NCBI GenBank assembly: GCA_036186865.1
Contig: AP025049.1
Location: 32,952,715-33,016,714, forward strand
Direction of reading: 5' to 3'
From: Eustoma russellianum
Taxonomy: Eukaryota; Streptophyta; Magnoliopsida; Gentianales; Gentianaceae
Length of the DNA: 64,000 nucleotides
Shown here: positions 1 through 11,202 of the stretch, in pieces
How the letters are laid out: each line of letters opens with the position of its first letter
How positions within the stretch are numbered: the first letter of the stretch is position 1
Notes under the pieces: model-generated
What the model saw: only the letters and a program-made list of their open reading frames with translations
What the model was told of the DNA's origin: nothing
The model's database searches: none
Made by a program: the position numbers and the translations under genes

Positions 1-98
1 GTGTATATGTACATGTAATGTAAAACAACGGTATAATATACGCAACCAAGTGGGCAGCATAGATAGTGTCTACCACTATCTATGTCCCTATATATGAT

Positions 99-407
99 CT
101 ATACCTCATTAACCTTAATCTTATGTCTCCATGAACTCCTATCCTTGACCATGTCCTCAAAGAGTTGCAAATCTAGTAGGTCGTGCCTAATCTGCTCATC
201 CCAAGTCAGTTTAGGCATGCCTTTACTCCTGTTCCCCTTTACAATGAGGCCTTCAATTGCTCTGACCGACGCCGTTGTCTGTCTCCGCTTGACATGCCAA
301 AACGATCTCATTCTTCCCTCCCTTATGTTATCTGCTATACTAGCCACGTCTAACCTTTCTCGAAACACCTCATTTCTGATCCGATCTAGCCTTGTATGCC
401 CACACAT
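99..407 (-). pseudogene. RTE polyprotein C-terminal domain
   Basis: This minus-strand frame reads CGHTRLDRIRNEVFRERLDV, then IREGRMRSFWHVKRR and KGMPKLTWDEQIRHDLLDL, ending in RSSWRHKIKV before a stop. The arrangement (conserved small-residue/Arg motif, a Trp-x-His-Val-x-Arg-Arg block and a terminal helix with paired Trp/Arg) is the usual C-terminus of plant RTE proteins after the RT. The link to the RT across 408-600 is out of frame. No RNase H domain is present, as expected for RTE elements. Confidence 0.75.
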
Positions 408-600
408 CTACCTCAAGATCTTCATCTCTGCCACTTCCATCTTCTGTAATTGTGACTTCTTGATGGCCTAGCAGTCTGTACCATATAGCATTACTGGTCG
501 CACTGCTACCCTATAAAATTTTTTCTTTAATTTAATTGGGAAAATTTTTGTCACACAGAACCCCTGAAGCTGCCCTCCATCTACACCAGCCTACTTGAAC

Positions 601-1681
601 TCAATGTGCAACGTCACTGTCTATGTCGCCATTCTGCTGCATAAATGATCCTAGGTACTTAAACTTACTTACCTTTGGTACCACTTGACCATCAATGGTG
701 AGCTGGCTATCCTCACTGTTTGCTACGCCGCGGAAGTCGCAATTCATATTCTCGGTCTTAAAACGACTAATCTTTAAGCCTTTTCTCTCTAAAACACCTT
801 TCCACTGCTCTAGTCTCATACTCAGGGTATGTCTACTTTCTGCGACTAATACAATATCGTCAGCAAAAAGCATACACCACGGGACTGCCTCCTGTATCGG
901 CTTTGACAACTCGTCAAGGACAACTGCAAAAAGAAATGGACTCAACGTAGACCCTTGATGCAGACCGACCTCCACCAGAAAGAAGTCTGTATTCCCCACA
1001 GGCGTATGAGCGGTTGTTTTTGTCCTAGCATACGTATCTCTAATTATGTCTATATACTTCATAGGGATCCCTCTTGCATCCAGACTATCCCATATCAGGC
1101 TACGTGGCACACTATCATACGCTTTTTCAAGATCGATGAAAACCATATGTAAATCGCGCTTCTTCTCCCGATACTTCTCCATTAATCTCCTACGAATGTG
1201 TATTGCCTCTGTATTTGATCTTCCTGTCATAAAAACAAAATTGGTTCACCGTAACCTGAGTTTCTCTCCTAATTCGAGTGTCTATTACTCTCTCCCATAA
1301 CTTCATGGTATGACTTAGCAACTTAATCCCTCTATAATTTCCACAACACTATTTGTCTCCTTTGTTCTTATATAGGGGGACCAAGACACTCTTTCTCCAC
1401 TCATCTGGCATCTTTCCTGTTTTGTAAATGCGGTTGAACAGAGTAGTTAGCCATTGGACCCTTTCCTCTCCTAAATACTTCCATGCCTCAATGGGTATGT
1501 TATCTAGACCAACCGCTTTAGCTCTTCCTTTCTTCTTTAGTGCTCTCATCACCTCTCCTTGTGTGATGTTCTGACAGTCGGGGTTATTATGTTGTCGTTG
1601 TTGGTTAGTGATGCTTTCTCGTTCTTCGTAGTCGGCACTATTTCCGTTGAAAAGATTGCGAAAGTATGTTTTCCATTTCAA
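601..1681 (-). pseudogene. RTE reverse transcriptase
   Basis: The minus-strand frame 1681-1349 holds the RT N-terminus (KKKGRAKAVGLDNIPIEAWK, then LFNRIYKTGKMPDEWR). The frame 1230-601 continues with VFIDLEKAYDSVPR (first catalytic Asp), GLHQGSTLSPFLFAVVLDEL and CMLFADDIVLVAES, whose FADD box gives the other two catalytic Asp residues. The catalytic triad is intact. The segment 1231-1348, between the finger and palm parts, is out of frame. FADD rather than the YVDD of copia elements, together with the QGSTLSP block, marks a non-LTR enzyme. It would prime from a nicked target in the nucleus. Confidence 0.88.
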
Positions 1682-1721
1682 CTTGATGTCTTGTGCTTTA
1701 ACACATGTCCATCTTCTCCTT

Positions 1722-2375
1722 TTATAAACTTCCTGCCTCCAAGGTCCTGCCTCTTTCGATCCCTAGCTTTGGCAATCTTGAACATATCATGCTCTCCTTC
1801 TTTTTTTCTAGTCTCTCATACATCCTTTTGTAAGCTGTAGTCTTTGCCTCAGTCACTGTCTTCTTTGCCTCCTTCTTGGCGATTTTGTAATTCTCCTTCA
1901 ATCTCACTTTCTCTTCCCCATTTGTGTAGCTTAACAGCTCTCTAAAAATCTTTTGTTTGTCTTTTATTTTTTGTTGCACATCCTCGTTCCACCACCACGT
2001 CTCTTTATGTACATAAGTCTAATCTGTTGTTACCCCAAGCGTTTCTCTCGCCACTTGAGTAATAGTAGTCGATATAGACTCCCACACTTGATTTGTGTCA
2101 TCACCCAAACGATCTAGTTTCGTAGGGATGACCTTGTCTCTAAATATATTAATTTTTTCTTCTCTCAAACTTCCCCATCGAATCCTGGGTGGGAATTTTC
2201 CAATCCCCTTATTCAGCTTTTGGCTCAATACTATAACTACCACTAATAAATGGTGTTGCATCACCGCTGTATCTCTTGGTATAACCTCGCAGTCCCTCCA
2301 CAACCGTCGGTCTTCACGCCTCATCAGAAAATAGTAGATCTGTGTGTTACCTCCTCCGCTGCTAAACGTGATCAA
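1722..2375 (-). pseudogene. RTE polyprotein linker between endonuclease and RT
   Basis: Two minus-strand frames (2375-2019 and 1979-1722) carry the segment between nuclease and RT. The first starts ITFSSGGGNTQIYYFLMRR, matching the end of the nuclease domain where RTE proteins have a serine/glycine and aromatic-rich strand, then a basic helical stretch. The second is lysine/glutamate-rich (KIAKKEAKKTVTEAKTTAYK) and probably helical. No catalytic motif is expected here. The break near 2000 is a frameshift or stop. Identity is inferred mainly from position between two recognisable RTE domains. Confidence 0.7.
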
Positions 2376-2491
2376 ATGCGATTTTTCTTAAAAAACGAGT
2401 TTATAATGCCTAGGTCACGGGGTACTGCTAGGTCTAGCAGATCTCTACCCTGTTCGTTTCTATCTCAATAACCAGACCCGCCATGTACCGA

Positions 2492-3000
2492 CTAAAAACC
2501 ATCACTATTCTTTCCAATATGTCTATTAAAATCACCTCCAATACAAATTCGTTCCTCCCTGGGTATTGCCTTTAATACTATATCTAAGCAATCCCAAAAC
2601 CTTTTCTTCTCCTGTTCTCCTAGTCCCACTTGGGGTGCGTAGGCGCAAATCACTGCCACCACCTCCTTATCTAGCACTAACTTCAACACCATAATCTATC
2701 ATTACATCTAATCACATCAATCACATTCGTGTGTAATTCTATCTTTAATAGGATTCCTACCCCATTCTTGGTCCCATCTGACCCTGAATACAATAGCTTA
2801 TACCCATTACACTCTTTACCTTTATTCCCTTTCCACCTAGTTTCTTGGAGGCATGCTATATCTATGTTACGTCTTTTAAGTGTATCTACAATCTCAAACA
2901 ATTTACCACTTAATGTTCCTACATTCCAAGAGGCTACCCTTAGACTATCTTCATTTTTCTTCCCTTTACCTACACCCCTCTTCCTTGGACATGGTCTCAC
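2492..3000 (-). pseudogene. RTE endonuclease domain (exonuclease-endonuclease-phosphatase fold)
   Basis: Translated on the minus strand it opens with a basic leader, then ASWNVGTLSGK, LQETRW (catalytic Glu) and, after a frame change near 2690, GGDFNRHIG (the Asp/Asn of the second motif). These are hallmark motifs of the nuclease that nicks the target so the LINE can prime reverse transcription. The leader MRPCPRKRGVGKGKK is lysine/arginine-rich. The two reading frames overlap at 2683-2692, so one indel separates the motifs. Active-site residues look intact and inactivation is by frameshift. Plant annotations often mislabel such fragments as craniofacial-development-like proteins. Confidence 0.85.
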
Positions 3001-3439
3001 AGAAAAATCATGACGTCTTCTATCAATTATTGCAACTAAAACTAAAAATCCAAGGTATACTATTGATGCTGAAAGTTTGAAACTAAATATAAATAATCAA
3101 AAGTACTTCAATGATAATAAAACAAAAATGAAATTATATCACCTGGTTGGGCTGTTGCACACCAAAATCTAATAGAGAAGATCTGGATCACTAGATAGCC
3201 GGAAAAGACGATGCAGCTAGCCGGAGGGTAAGAAATCTCAAGAAAAAAACTTAGATCTTCTATTTCCCCTCCTTCAGAAAACTCCACTGGTACACAGATT
3301 TCTCAGTGAATTTCAAATCTAAACGGTCTTAAATAAAAGCTTCAACGCCTCAACCGGCTGCGGTAAATCCCCAGAAATAGGATGAAGAACCTGCTCACGG
3401 AGGAAGATTTCAAAAATAGGATGAAGTAATATACCATCA

Positions 3440-4374
3440 TCAAACATATTTTCCACATTGTTTTCTTGTTTATGTTGATTTTTATCACTAACTTCAAAGC
3501 ATGCATTTTCATTGAATTTCACATGTATGGATTCAATTATTTTTCTAGATGCAGGATTATAAAACCTATATGCTCTAGAATTAGTTGAGTAACGAACAAA
3601 TATACATCCAATAGACTTTTGTTCAAATTTGTCTAGATTATTCTTTGTGTTCAACACAAAACACTTACATCCAAATACTCTAAGACAATCTATTTTAGAC
3701 TGTCTATTGTTTAACAACTCATAAGGTGTTTTATTTAATTTCTTTCTAATAGAAAACCTATTTATTATATAGCATGCACAACTAACAGCTTTAGCCCATA
3801 AATACTTAGGTAATTTATTTTCACATAGCATAGTTCTAGCAACTTCTTGAATTGTTCTATTTTTGCGTTCAACAACTCCATTGAGTTGTGGTGTTTTAGG
3901 TGGTGAGAATTCATGTTTTATTCCATGTAATTCACAAAATTTGGTTACATCTTTGTTTTTAAATTCTCCACCTCTATCACTTCTAATTCTTTTGTCATTT
4001 TCTTCGTATATATTTTCAAGTTGCTTTATAAGAGTTTCGGTTGCCAATGGAGCATCGTCTTTGTGTGTTAAGAACAATGTCCATGTGTAGCGTGAGTAAT
4101 CATCTACTATGACACACACATAGTAGTGTCCACCTAGACTTCTTGTCCTACTTGGACCAAATAAGTCTAAGTGAAGCAATTCTAGTACATGACTAGTACT
4201 CACTTCATGTTTCGGTTTTAATGTTTCTTTAATGTGTTTTCCTTTAATACATGTTTCACACATTTGAAAATTATCTAAGTCTAACTTAGGCATTCCTCTA
4301 ATTAAATTCTTCTTAGATAATTTCTTAATGGTTGAAATTCCTATATGACCTAATCTTCTATGCCATAAATTCAC
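3440..4374 (-). pseudogene. copia integrase (interrupted by the RTE LINE)
   Basis: The frame starts with the GAG-pre-integrase zinc region (NLWHRRLGHIGISTIKKL, CETCIKGK) followed by the rve catalytic core: LELLHLDLFGPSRTRSLGG (first Asp), IRSDRGGEFKN (second Asp) and PPKTPQLNGVVERKNRTIQ (catalytic Glu). The DDE triad is complete. After KFNENACFEVSD, copia similarity ends near 3440 and the last 40 codons of the open frame read into the LINE. Integrase inserts the cDNA with 5 bp target duplications. One of the longest undamaged coding stretches in this decayed copy. Confidence 0.9.
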
Positions 4375-4379
4375 ATCTA

Positions 4380-4775
4380 AGTCATATGATATTAGACACT
4401 TAACCTTAGCATCTAATATGTCATCTAAGGTAAGAGTATAAATGTTATCATCTCTATTTCCTTTTAAAACTATTTCTCCTTTTTCATTTATTATATCACA
4501 TGAATTGGGAAGAAAAGAGACATTATAACCGCAATCTATAAGTTGAGAAATACTAAGTAAATTATAAGATTAGATTGCTTAAATTTCGTATTTGAAATGT
4601 GTTAGGGTCCCTGATTGTTCCTTTTCCAACAACTTTTCCTTTTATGTTGTCACCGAATGTCACCTTTCCACCACCAATATGTTCAAGTTCGGTGAATAGT
4701 TTGGGGTTTCCCGTCATATGTCTCGAAAATCCACTAACTAAAAACCATTTGGTTTTTAGATTCTTCGACTTTGCC
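4380..4775 (-). pseudogene. copia aspartic protease with lost catalytic Asp
   Basis: The minus-strand translation gives KTKWFLVSGFSRHMTGNPKL, where copia proteases have WFLDSGCSRHMTG. The catalytic Asp is therefore Val, and the following Cys is Phe. Downstream are GGGKVTFGDN and KGKVVGKGTI, the flap-side strands, then SISQLIDCGYNVSF, which leads into the integrase zinc region. A frameshift lies near 4570. Without the Asp the polyprotein could not be processed, so this copy is non-functional whatever the state of its frames. Confidence 0.8.
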
Positions 4776-4831
4776 TCCTTCTTGCATTCCTTGAGTTTTA
4801 CCTACAATAGAGACAAAGTTTTAGGTACACT

Positions 4832-5932
4832 TTATTTGGGTCCTTGAATGTTATAGGCACTATTCTTGTTTAGATATCCTTTAGGTATCCAAACTTGAAC
4901 ATACCTTCTAGGCACATTTTTAGCATTGTTATAACTTAGAGAATAAGAAGGCTTAGCATATACATGATCATTCCACATAAGTGAAGATGCATTGTTAAAC
5001 ATGTTGCGCCATGGTTGATAATTATTATAGGATGGCCGAATTTTATAATGTGTATAAGGCATGTGACTTTGTTTCTTATATGGTGTTCTATATTTATGTT
5101 CATATGCATTTCTATAAGACTTATATGAGTGTTGTCTATACTTAGGTTCATAATAAGTTGTATGCATTTTATTCGGTCTAGTTGCATTTGTATACATGTA
5201 GGCATAATTTCTAGGTTGTCTAGATGCAAAATTAAGCCTTGCTGCTTGTTGATATGTATGTGCTTTTGTGGGTACGTGTTGTATTTTTGCAATAGAATAA
5301 GTAGAAGAATGAGTAGAAAAAGATTTAGCAGGCAAAGTCGTTTTTATTGCTTTATAAGGTTGTTTAGTAGTTGATGGTACAAACTTAGTCTTTTATCAAC
5401 TTTGTCATCTTCTTCTTTATATCCTAATCCAGTTTTATCATTTCCATATTTTCGTGATGATATAAGTGTATCTAACATATTTGCACCAAATTTAAATTAA
5501 ACTAACATTTTTGTAAGGTAAGTTTAGAAGACTTAAGTTGCACTATCTCATTGTCATAACTTTCTAACTTAGACTGTAACATACTATTTTCCATTTTTAA
5601 CTTTTGTTCATTTTTCCTAAGTGATTCAATTTCATTCTCTAAAGAATCAAGAGTATTAGTAGACTATTGTTTAAAAGATTCTAATTGATCGAAAAATCCA
5701 AGTTGGACGTCTTCAACTTGTCATTTTCTTCAATTAGTTTCTTCTTTTCTTTAGAGATCCTCTTACAGTGAGCATGCATTTTTAAATATTCTTCATACAT
5801 TTCATCAAACGTCATTTCATTTTCAGAATCACTATCAGATGAAGAACTTACCTCATTTGATACGAAGCAGATTTGAGCTTCCTCTGTGTCAGATTCTGAA
5901 TCGGATGAGTCGCTCCATGTGCTCACCTTCAT
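4832..5932 (-). pseudogene. copia gag C-terminal / linker region
   Basis: 5932-5681 encodes an acidic serine-rich stretch (STWSDSSDSESDTEEAQICF) and then a charged coiled-coil-like segment (EYLKMHAHCKRISKEKKKLI). 5335-4832 is a low-complexity Tyr/His/Asn/Arg-rich tail with repeated tyrosine motifs, ending VQVWIPKGYLNK. The same order (acidic patch, coiled coil, Tyr/His-rich tail, VWVPKGTFTK end) occurs in the inner element gag at 34249-36165, so this is the matching region of its relative. Frames are broken between 5335 and 5681. The function of this tail is not known to me. Confidence 0.75.
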
Positions 5933-5989
5933 TGCTCATTTGCCTTTCTTTGACTTAGATTCTTTTGTCTTTTGTGCCTCCTTGTCTTT

Positions 5990-6985
5990 GGCTTGTTTGT
6001 TATTGTTGTTATTATTTTTATTTTTCTTTGTTGGACAATCATATGAAATATGTCCTTTGTGACCACACTCGTATCACTTTAATTCTTTATTATACCATTT
6101 ACTGTTGTCAGAGTTATTTTTCTTAGATTGAGAAAAAGAAGAAGAAGAAGTACGTTGTCTATTCCTATTTGGACGTTTGAAAAACTTTCTAAGTTTTCTA
6201 GCTATCAATATCAAGTCATCGTCTAATTCAGTATCACTATTACTGTCATCATTACTAGCATGTGTTTCAGTTATTTTGAAAGCTATTGATTTACCGGATG
6301 ACTTAGACGATTCAGACTTTTGTTGGTTTAATTTAACCTCATATACTCTGAGTGAGCCTATCAATTCGTCCATTTTTGTGATAGATTTCCTCTCTTCAAC
6401 TACCGTGACCTTTGGATCCTATTCAGCAGGAAGGCTTCGCAGCACCTTTTGAACCTTTTCATTGTTTGTGAATGATTTGCCTAAAGCTTCAAGAGCATTT
6501 GAAAATTTAGTAATACTCAACCCCATAGGTGTTATGGATTCGTTCGGCAACATTTTGAAAGATTCTAACTCAGTCATAAGCATGTTTATTTTTTATTCTT
6601 TTACACCGCTTGTACATTCATGCTTTAATTCCAATGACTTCCACATGTCATGTGAACTTGTGCAATTTGATACATATCCTGCTTCAAAATTCGTAAGTCC
6701 ATTTAAAAGCAATTACATGGCATTAGCATTCATAAACATTTTCTTTTTATCTTCAGAAGACCATTCACTTTTATATTTTTCTAATTCCTGTGTGACTCCA
6801 CTAACTTGTACAATCTTCATAGGAATGTTCGGCCCATCTTCAACTATAGACCATAAATTGATGTCTATAGCCATTAAGAATAGCCTCATTCTTAGTTTCC
6901 AATGAACAAAATTATTTCCATAAAAAAGAGGAGGATGTTGAGTGGACATACCTTCTAAATCACCTTTGTGAGAAACTGTGGCCAT
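5990..6985 (-). pseudogene. copia gag N-terminus and zinc knuckle, with stop in the knuckle
   Basis: The start is the ATG at 6985 (MATVSHKGDLEGMSTQHPPL, then FVHWKLRMRLFLMAIDINLW), the usual gag opening of this group, 106 bases downstream of the PBS. Frames change near 6713, and a later frame (6373-6074) holds KMDELIGSLRVYE and an acidic/basic linker. The zinc knuckle should be CxxC-x4-H-x4-C: the translation shows a TGA stop at 6076-6074 exactly where the first Cys is expected, then YECGHKGHISYDCPTKK with the other ligands intact. Gag packages the RNA into virus-like particles; this copy cannot. Confidence 0.82.
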
Positions 6986-7090
6986 TGTATGTACCTTTAA
7001 TATGAGATTAGTAGGCTACAAATGGTAATTGTTTCTTGGCCTTGTATTATTTGTACGATGTTGAATCTTGCTTCTTTGAGTGGTGTAGAC

Positions 7091-7105
7091 CTCGCTCTGA
7101 TACCA
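7091..7105 (-). other. primer-binding site, initiator Met tRNA type
   Basis: The minus strand reads TGGTATCAGAGCGAG, complementary to the 3' end of plant initiator Met tRNA, two bases inside the LTR-B end at 7108. It marks where minus-strand DNA synthesis would start and fixes the element orientation as minus. Confidence 0.9.
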
Positions 7106-7107
7106 AT

Positions 7108-7396
7108 TGTTGGACCGTGCACCTGCAATAAACACCACTAGAGGGGGGTGAATAGTGGTTAGCGGAAATTACACTACAACCCTTTGTAAAAATCCTCTTT
7201 GAAAACAGAATCTGAGACCACCTCAGATTCAGAACCCGTTTTTGAAAAATTCAAAAATAATTGTACAGAACTCCAAAAATTATGAAACTTTTCAGAATTT
7301 AACTTCAATGTATTAGCAAAATTTTTTCCAAAAATCAGACAAAAATAAGATCGTTGGCCCTTAAAATAAATAAAAAAATTCAGATGGTCAATCTGA
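7108..7396 (-). repeat. 5' LTR of the 3438-7107 copia element, truncated (LTR-B)
   Basis: In plus orientation it starts TGTTGGACCGTGCACCTG and runs colinearly, with mismatches, against the reverse of 61201-61487. The match ends at about 7393, where L1 RNase H coding sequence begins. Only about 285 bases of an LTR of roughly 2.5 kb remain. The missing portion is not found on the far side of the L1, where a different LTR family (LTR-A) begins, so this is a deletion junction rather than a simple insertion. Confidence 0.82.
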
Positions 7397-7651
7397 GTAG
7401 CCATGGCGAGCCAGTGCATGCGACGCTGTGTTGGCCTCATGTGGACAGTATTGTAGGGTGGCTTGATTGAGTGTCAAGAAATGAGTTGCATTTGCAAACT
7501 CAATAGCTAACGGGCCCATTAGTGTACTGGTGTTTGACTGCAGTTGGAGTATTGAATAGCAGTCTGTCTCAACAATGATATTATCCCAAAATCTGGCGTA
7601 ATGCATCAGAGCGAGGGTCAATGTCATCAATTCTGCGCGTAATGGACTCAC
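7397..7651 (-). pseudogene. L1 ORF2 RNase H-like domain, end fused to LTR-B
   Basis: The frame shows SPLRAELMTLTLALMHY (catalytic Glu region), IIVETDCYSILQL (catalytic Asp strand) and PHEANTASHALARHGYSD, the terminal His/Asn-Ala-x-A-D-x-LAR signature of the plant RVT_3 RNase H type. The last recognisable L1 residues coincide with the join to LTR-B at about 7393-7397. The N-terminal first Asp strand is upstream of the open frame and not resolved. RNase H in a LINE is a known feature of many plant L1 elements. Confidence 0.8.
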
Positions 7652-7773
7652 CTTTGGTAAGGCAAAGCATATGTCCGACCCCTGATCATTGCGTAAGATG
7701 GCTCCCCCTGCTGATTGCGAACGACCGACTGCCCATCTACATTTAACTTCATTCTGCCAGAAGGCGGTAGTTC

Positions 7774-8574
7774 CTATCTAATGGCCCGTACTTGCTTTGT
7801 CCTTAGGGGAGGAGAAAAAGCCAAGACAACAAGATGTGATATAGTTGATGCAAACTTCTTACCATTCATTGCAGAGCACCAGGTATATATTGTGGAACGT
7901 ACTTTATCAAATAGGCGGTGATAACTGAATTTTTCCTCCACAAAACGCATGGCCCCATACTCTTTCCAATTGGTCCAAGTAACTATCGAGGGCACTATAG
8001 CTCGGAGTTGGCCACCCATGGTTGTTTTATTTGATAGTCGCCACCATCGCATCAAATGAGTTTTAATGGTATGACTGCAAGGCATTGGACCTGAAAAATG
8101 GATGGATATTTCTGTCCACAACGGTCGAATACTCAGGCAGTAAAGAAAGAGGTGATCTTGTTCATTCAAATTGGAGCGACAGAACACACATTGAGAAGGG
8201 TTCACCGTTTGCCATTTGCGTAAATGATCCACCAGCGGCAGAGAACATGTCCAAAGCTTCCATAGAAAAATACTAAGGGCAGGTGGAGATTGTGGCCACC
8301 ACATATACCGTGATTCCTCAAAAATATTATTCGATGCCGAGATGAGAGTGTATGCCGATTTCAAAGAGAACTGACCATTAGAGTCAGCTAACCAATGCAT
8401 GCCAGCCTGTGTGTTGGTTACCTTCGATTCCATAAAGGGATGTATGCGACATAATCTTTTCCATACCGGAGAGTCGTATATATGAGAGTATTTAGTGGCC
8501 CGAGTACCATATTTCTTTTTGCATAAGTCCGCCCATAAGGTATTGACTGGAAATATTTCCACCATAGCTGACAA
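7774..8574 (-). pseudogene. L1 ORF2 zf-RVT domain
   Basis: The zinc-binding region downstream of plant L1 reverse transcriptases: NTLWADLCKKKYG, then SLKSAYTLI, WWPQSPPALSIFLWKLWTCS and CVFCRSNLNEQDHLFLYCLS, which supplies the Cys-Cys-His-Cys ligands. The open frame runs 266 codons, the longest in this LINE. It overlaps a second frame (8642-8418) carrying the preceding block, CIAKAAGGLGIRNLVDLQKA, so a frameshift lies at about 8560. The domain probably aids RNA or target binding. Confidence 0.85.
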
Positions 8575-8675
8575 TCATAAGCCTTTTGAAGATCCACCAG
8601 ATTACGTATACCCAATCCACCCGCCGCTTTCGCGATGCACAATGACGGCCATGACCGCCAGTGATGGCCGTCATT

Positions 8676-9600
8676 CTATGAAAAAGATGCCATTTTTCGA
8701 TGCGACATATGGATGACACTCTTTGGTAAGGATGAACTGGCGATGATATGTGCAGACATAAAGATCAATACATGATTTAGTAAGACGAGTCGTCTAGCCA
8801 TTGACAATAATTTAGTCGACCATGAAGTGAGCTTAGCATCGAAATGGTTAAGTAATGATGTACAATACATAGAGCGGTTGATACCTTTATAAAGAAATGA
8901 GCCAAGATATTTAATGGGCAAGGATGTCAGACGCATACCCAATGTAGAGGCTACCGCTGCCCCATAAACTCCTTGGCCGACCACTATTTGACTCTTATGA
9001 TAATTGACAAGCTGTCCCGAAGCCTGCTGATATGTTGCCAAGAAAGAGCAAAACCTCTGTAGATTACGAGTGGAGCCATTCAAGAATATCAATAAATCAT
9101 CCGTAAATCCTAAATGAGAAACACTAGACACCCGACCCGTAGCAAATCCCTTAAGCGTTCCTGCCTGCATCAATGAGTTCAAGCCATGGGAAAATCCTTC
9201 GGAAGATAGGATAAAAAGTAAGGGGGATAAAGGGTCACCCTGCTTGACTCCGCGCCCTATGGAGAAAAAACATGTCTGGGTACCATTAATTAGAGTCTAG
9301 CATCATGTTGCAACCAAGTAATTGATCAAGATTCGAATCAACCATGAATGAAAGCCAAACTTCTTCAGAAGATGCTCAAGATATTGCCAACTTACTCGAT
9401 CAAAGGCTTTGGCCATATCAAGTTTGATCATCACATGACCCCCTCTATTATGCTTATCTAATACATGCACCATTTCTTGAGCGAGTAAGATTTGTTCAGT
9501 GATACCTCGGCCCTGCATAAATCCGGCTTGCTCAGTCGAGATAAGGCGCGGGAGCAATCGGCCCAACCTAGTAGCGATCAATCGCGTAATGACTTTAGAA
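8676..9600 (-). pseudogene. L1 ORF2 reverse transcriptase
   Basis: The 9581-9303 frame reads ISTEQAGFMQGRGITEQILL and IKLDMAKAFDRVSWQYLEHL (first catalytic Asp). After a stop at about 9300 comes SIGRGVKQGDPLSPLLFILS. The 9182-8676 frame has GFTDDLLIFLNGS (FTDD in place of FADD, both Asp present), the NYHKSQIVVG strand and the LPIKYLGSFL thumb motif. These are the conserved L1 RT blocks in order. Catalytic Asp residues are retained and inactivation is by stops and frameshifts, notably near 9300. Confidence 0.88.
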
Positions 9601-10162
9601 ATAAAATTGGTCAGGCAGATAGGCCTAAAGTCTGTGAATATATGTGGATTTGGGACTTTAGGAAGTAATATAATGGTGGCGGCCGCTACTGTTTTGGCAA
9701 CGAAATTCCGGCAAAAAATTCTTGGGCTGCCTTATGAACATCTGATTGTATGATCCACCAAAAACTTCTATAGAATGAGCCTGGATACCTACAGGGCCCG
9801 CGACACTAGTTGGACTGAGGTCCCACACCTCCTGCTAGACCTTTTGTCATTCCGGCATTGCTAGTAGCATGTGATTAGCCATTTAACGTTAGCCTTCTGC
9901 TTCCAGTAAATAAATGCACGAGACTAAGCAAGTTTCAATTGAGCCACTCTATAATGATATTGGTCTCGATTAGCCAGAGTGGGATCAGCGTCAAATGCCC
10001 TTTCATGGACCACTACATCTTCCTCAGCCTGGGCGACATGGTCAAAGATGTTTCCGAAAACCTCTCTATTCCATTTCTTTAAGTGAATTCTAAGACGGCA
10101 AAATTTATCAAAGAAACCACACATACCTCCCACAGTCGGAAAAGATTGCCAGTGATGTTGAA

Positions 10163-10917
10163 CTAACGCATCAAAATCCGTGTGTGTGTCCAAGCATCAA
10201 GATATCTGAAGGTAGCAGGGCCCATTGGATTCTCTATATCACATGTAAGATAAAGTGGAGCATGATCCGATGTTGCCGGAGTTAGGTGTTGCAGATGTAA
10301 TATGGGAAACAAATTAAAAGCGATAGGGAGCACATGAAATGATCTAAGCGCCACCACACACGGCCTAAACCTCGGCCATCACACCACATATATAGTGATC
10401 CTTGAAATGAGATATCCTACAAATCGCAGTGTGTTATACAATCATTAAAATCTTGCAGTGAATTCAATGTAGGAGTTGAACGTCCATGATGCTCATCCAA
10501 TGTTTGAAATGTGTTGAAATCTCCTTCAATCAACCAGGGTAGAACGAGAGAAGAGTGGAACAACTTCAACTCTGCCCACAAAGGCCGCCGAGCCAATAAT
10601 GAATGATGACCATAAACTGCAGTGAGCCAAAATCTATCACTGGTTGCTAGCCAACTCATCTTGATAGAGTAATTTTAAATTCCATCTCGTTCATCCTCCA
10701 ACGATAGATTCGAATCCTTCCAAAAAAACCAAATATGATCATCACTGGCAGACAAAGCATTTGAAAAACCTAGTTGTACATGATAAGACTGCAACAACGA
10801 TGGCCTAGCTTTAGGTTGTATGATTATTAATATATGGATACGATGATGACGAATAAGTGATAGCAATTGATGCAATGAGGTACGAATAACCCTAACATTC
10901 CATTTTATGATCTTCAT
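10163..10917 (-). pseudogene. L1 ORF2 endonuclease domain
   Basis: The frame starts MKIIKWNVRVI at 10917, the expected opening of plant L1 nuclease (normally MKxxxWNxRG). At the position of the usual Glu motif it reads IIIQPKARP, where relatives have LxETK, so the catalytic Glu is not evident. The next frame (10659-10417) carries LIEGDFNTFQTLDEHHGR with the catalytic GDFN intact. The 10357-10163 frame carries TSDHAPLYLTCDI, the SDH motif. The three motifs lie in order at normal spacing across two frame breaks. Confidence 0.82.
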
Positions 10918-11202
10918 TATGATAACATATCAAAAGAGTTTGAGAGGTGCGCAGCCCGTAACCTGGTTATCCTGGGTTAAGTAGGACTGCTTGTTGAGTA
11001 CGACGTAAGATTCGCAGCGCCACATAGGAGCTAGGGTCAGCAGGTACCTCTTGCGGATCCATTGAACGACGTGCTTCCAAATATGTGGCCTCAACAAGGA
11101 TGGCCATGGTATCATAGATGGCCCTATCCTGTGCATCCAATTGATTGATAATTAAGGGAAAAACCAATTCACTATCGTATAAGGCGGCAGTAACATCACC
11201 TA

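Larger units (their letters stand above)
1..3437 (-). mobile_element. RTE-clade non-LTR retrotransposon (LINE), frameshifted
   Basis: Minus-strand pieces lie in the order expected for an RTE LINE: AP-type endonuclease (3000-2492), a linker (2375-1722), reverse transcriptase (1681-601) and a C-terminal domain (407-99). The high-coordinate end is inferred from the neighbour: copia integrase similarity in 3319-4374 stops near 3437 and unrelated sequence, probably the LINE 5' UTR, takes over. The low-coordinate (3') end was not resolved and may lie beyond the window; no simple-repeat tail is visible in bases 1-98. RTE elements encode one polyprotein, whereas here the frame is broken at several places, so this copy is dead. 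RTE assignment rests on the endonuclease and RT motif context and on the absence of RNase H. Confidence 0.85.
3438..7107 (-). mobile_element. Ty1/copia retrotransposon remnant with LTR-B, SIRE-like
   Basis: Reading the minus strand from the 5' LTR at 7108-7396: PBS (7105-7091), gag (6985 to about 5000), protease (about 4770-4380) and integrase (4374-3440). The pol remainder (RT, RNase H) and the 3' LTR are absent from the window because the RTE LINE occupies the next position. Domain order PR-IN is diagnostic of Ty1/copia. Decay is extensive: the protease Asp is lost, a zinc-knuckle Cys codon has become a stop, and there are several frameshifts. The SIRE-like assignment rests on a gag and integrase resembling those of the inner element at 27832-39348. 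Confidence 0.88.
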
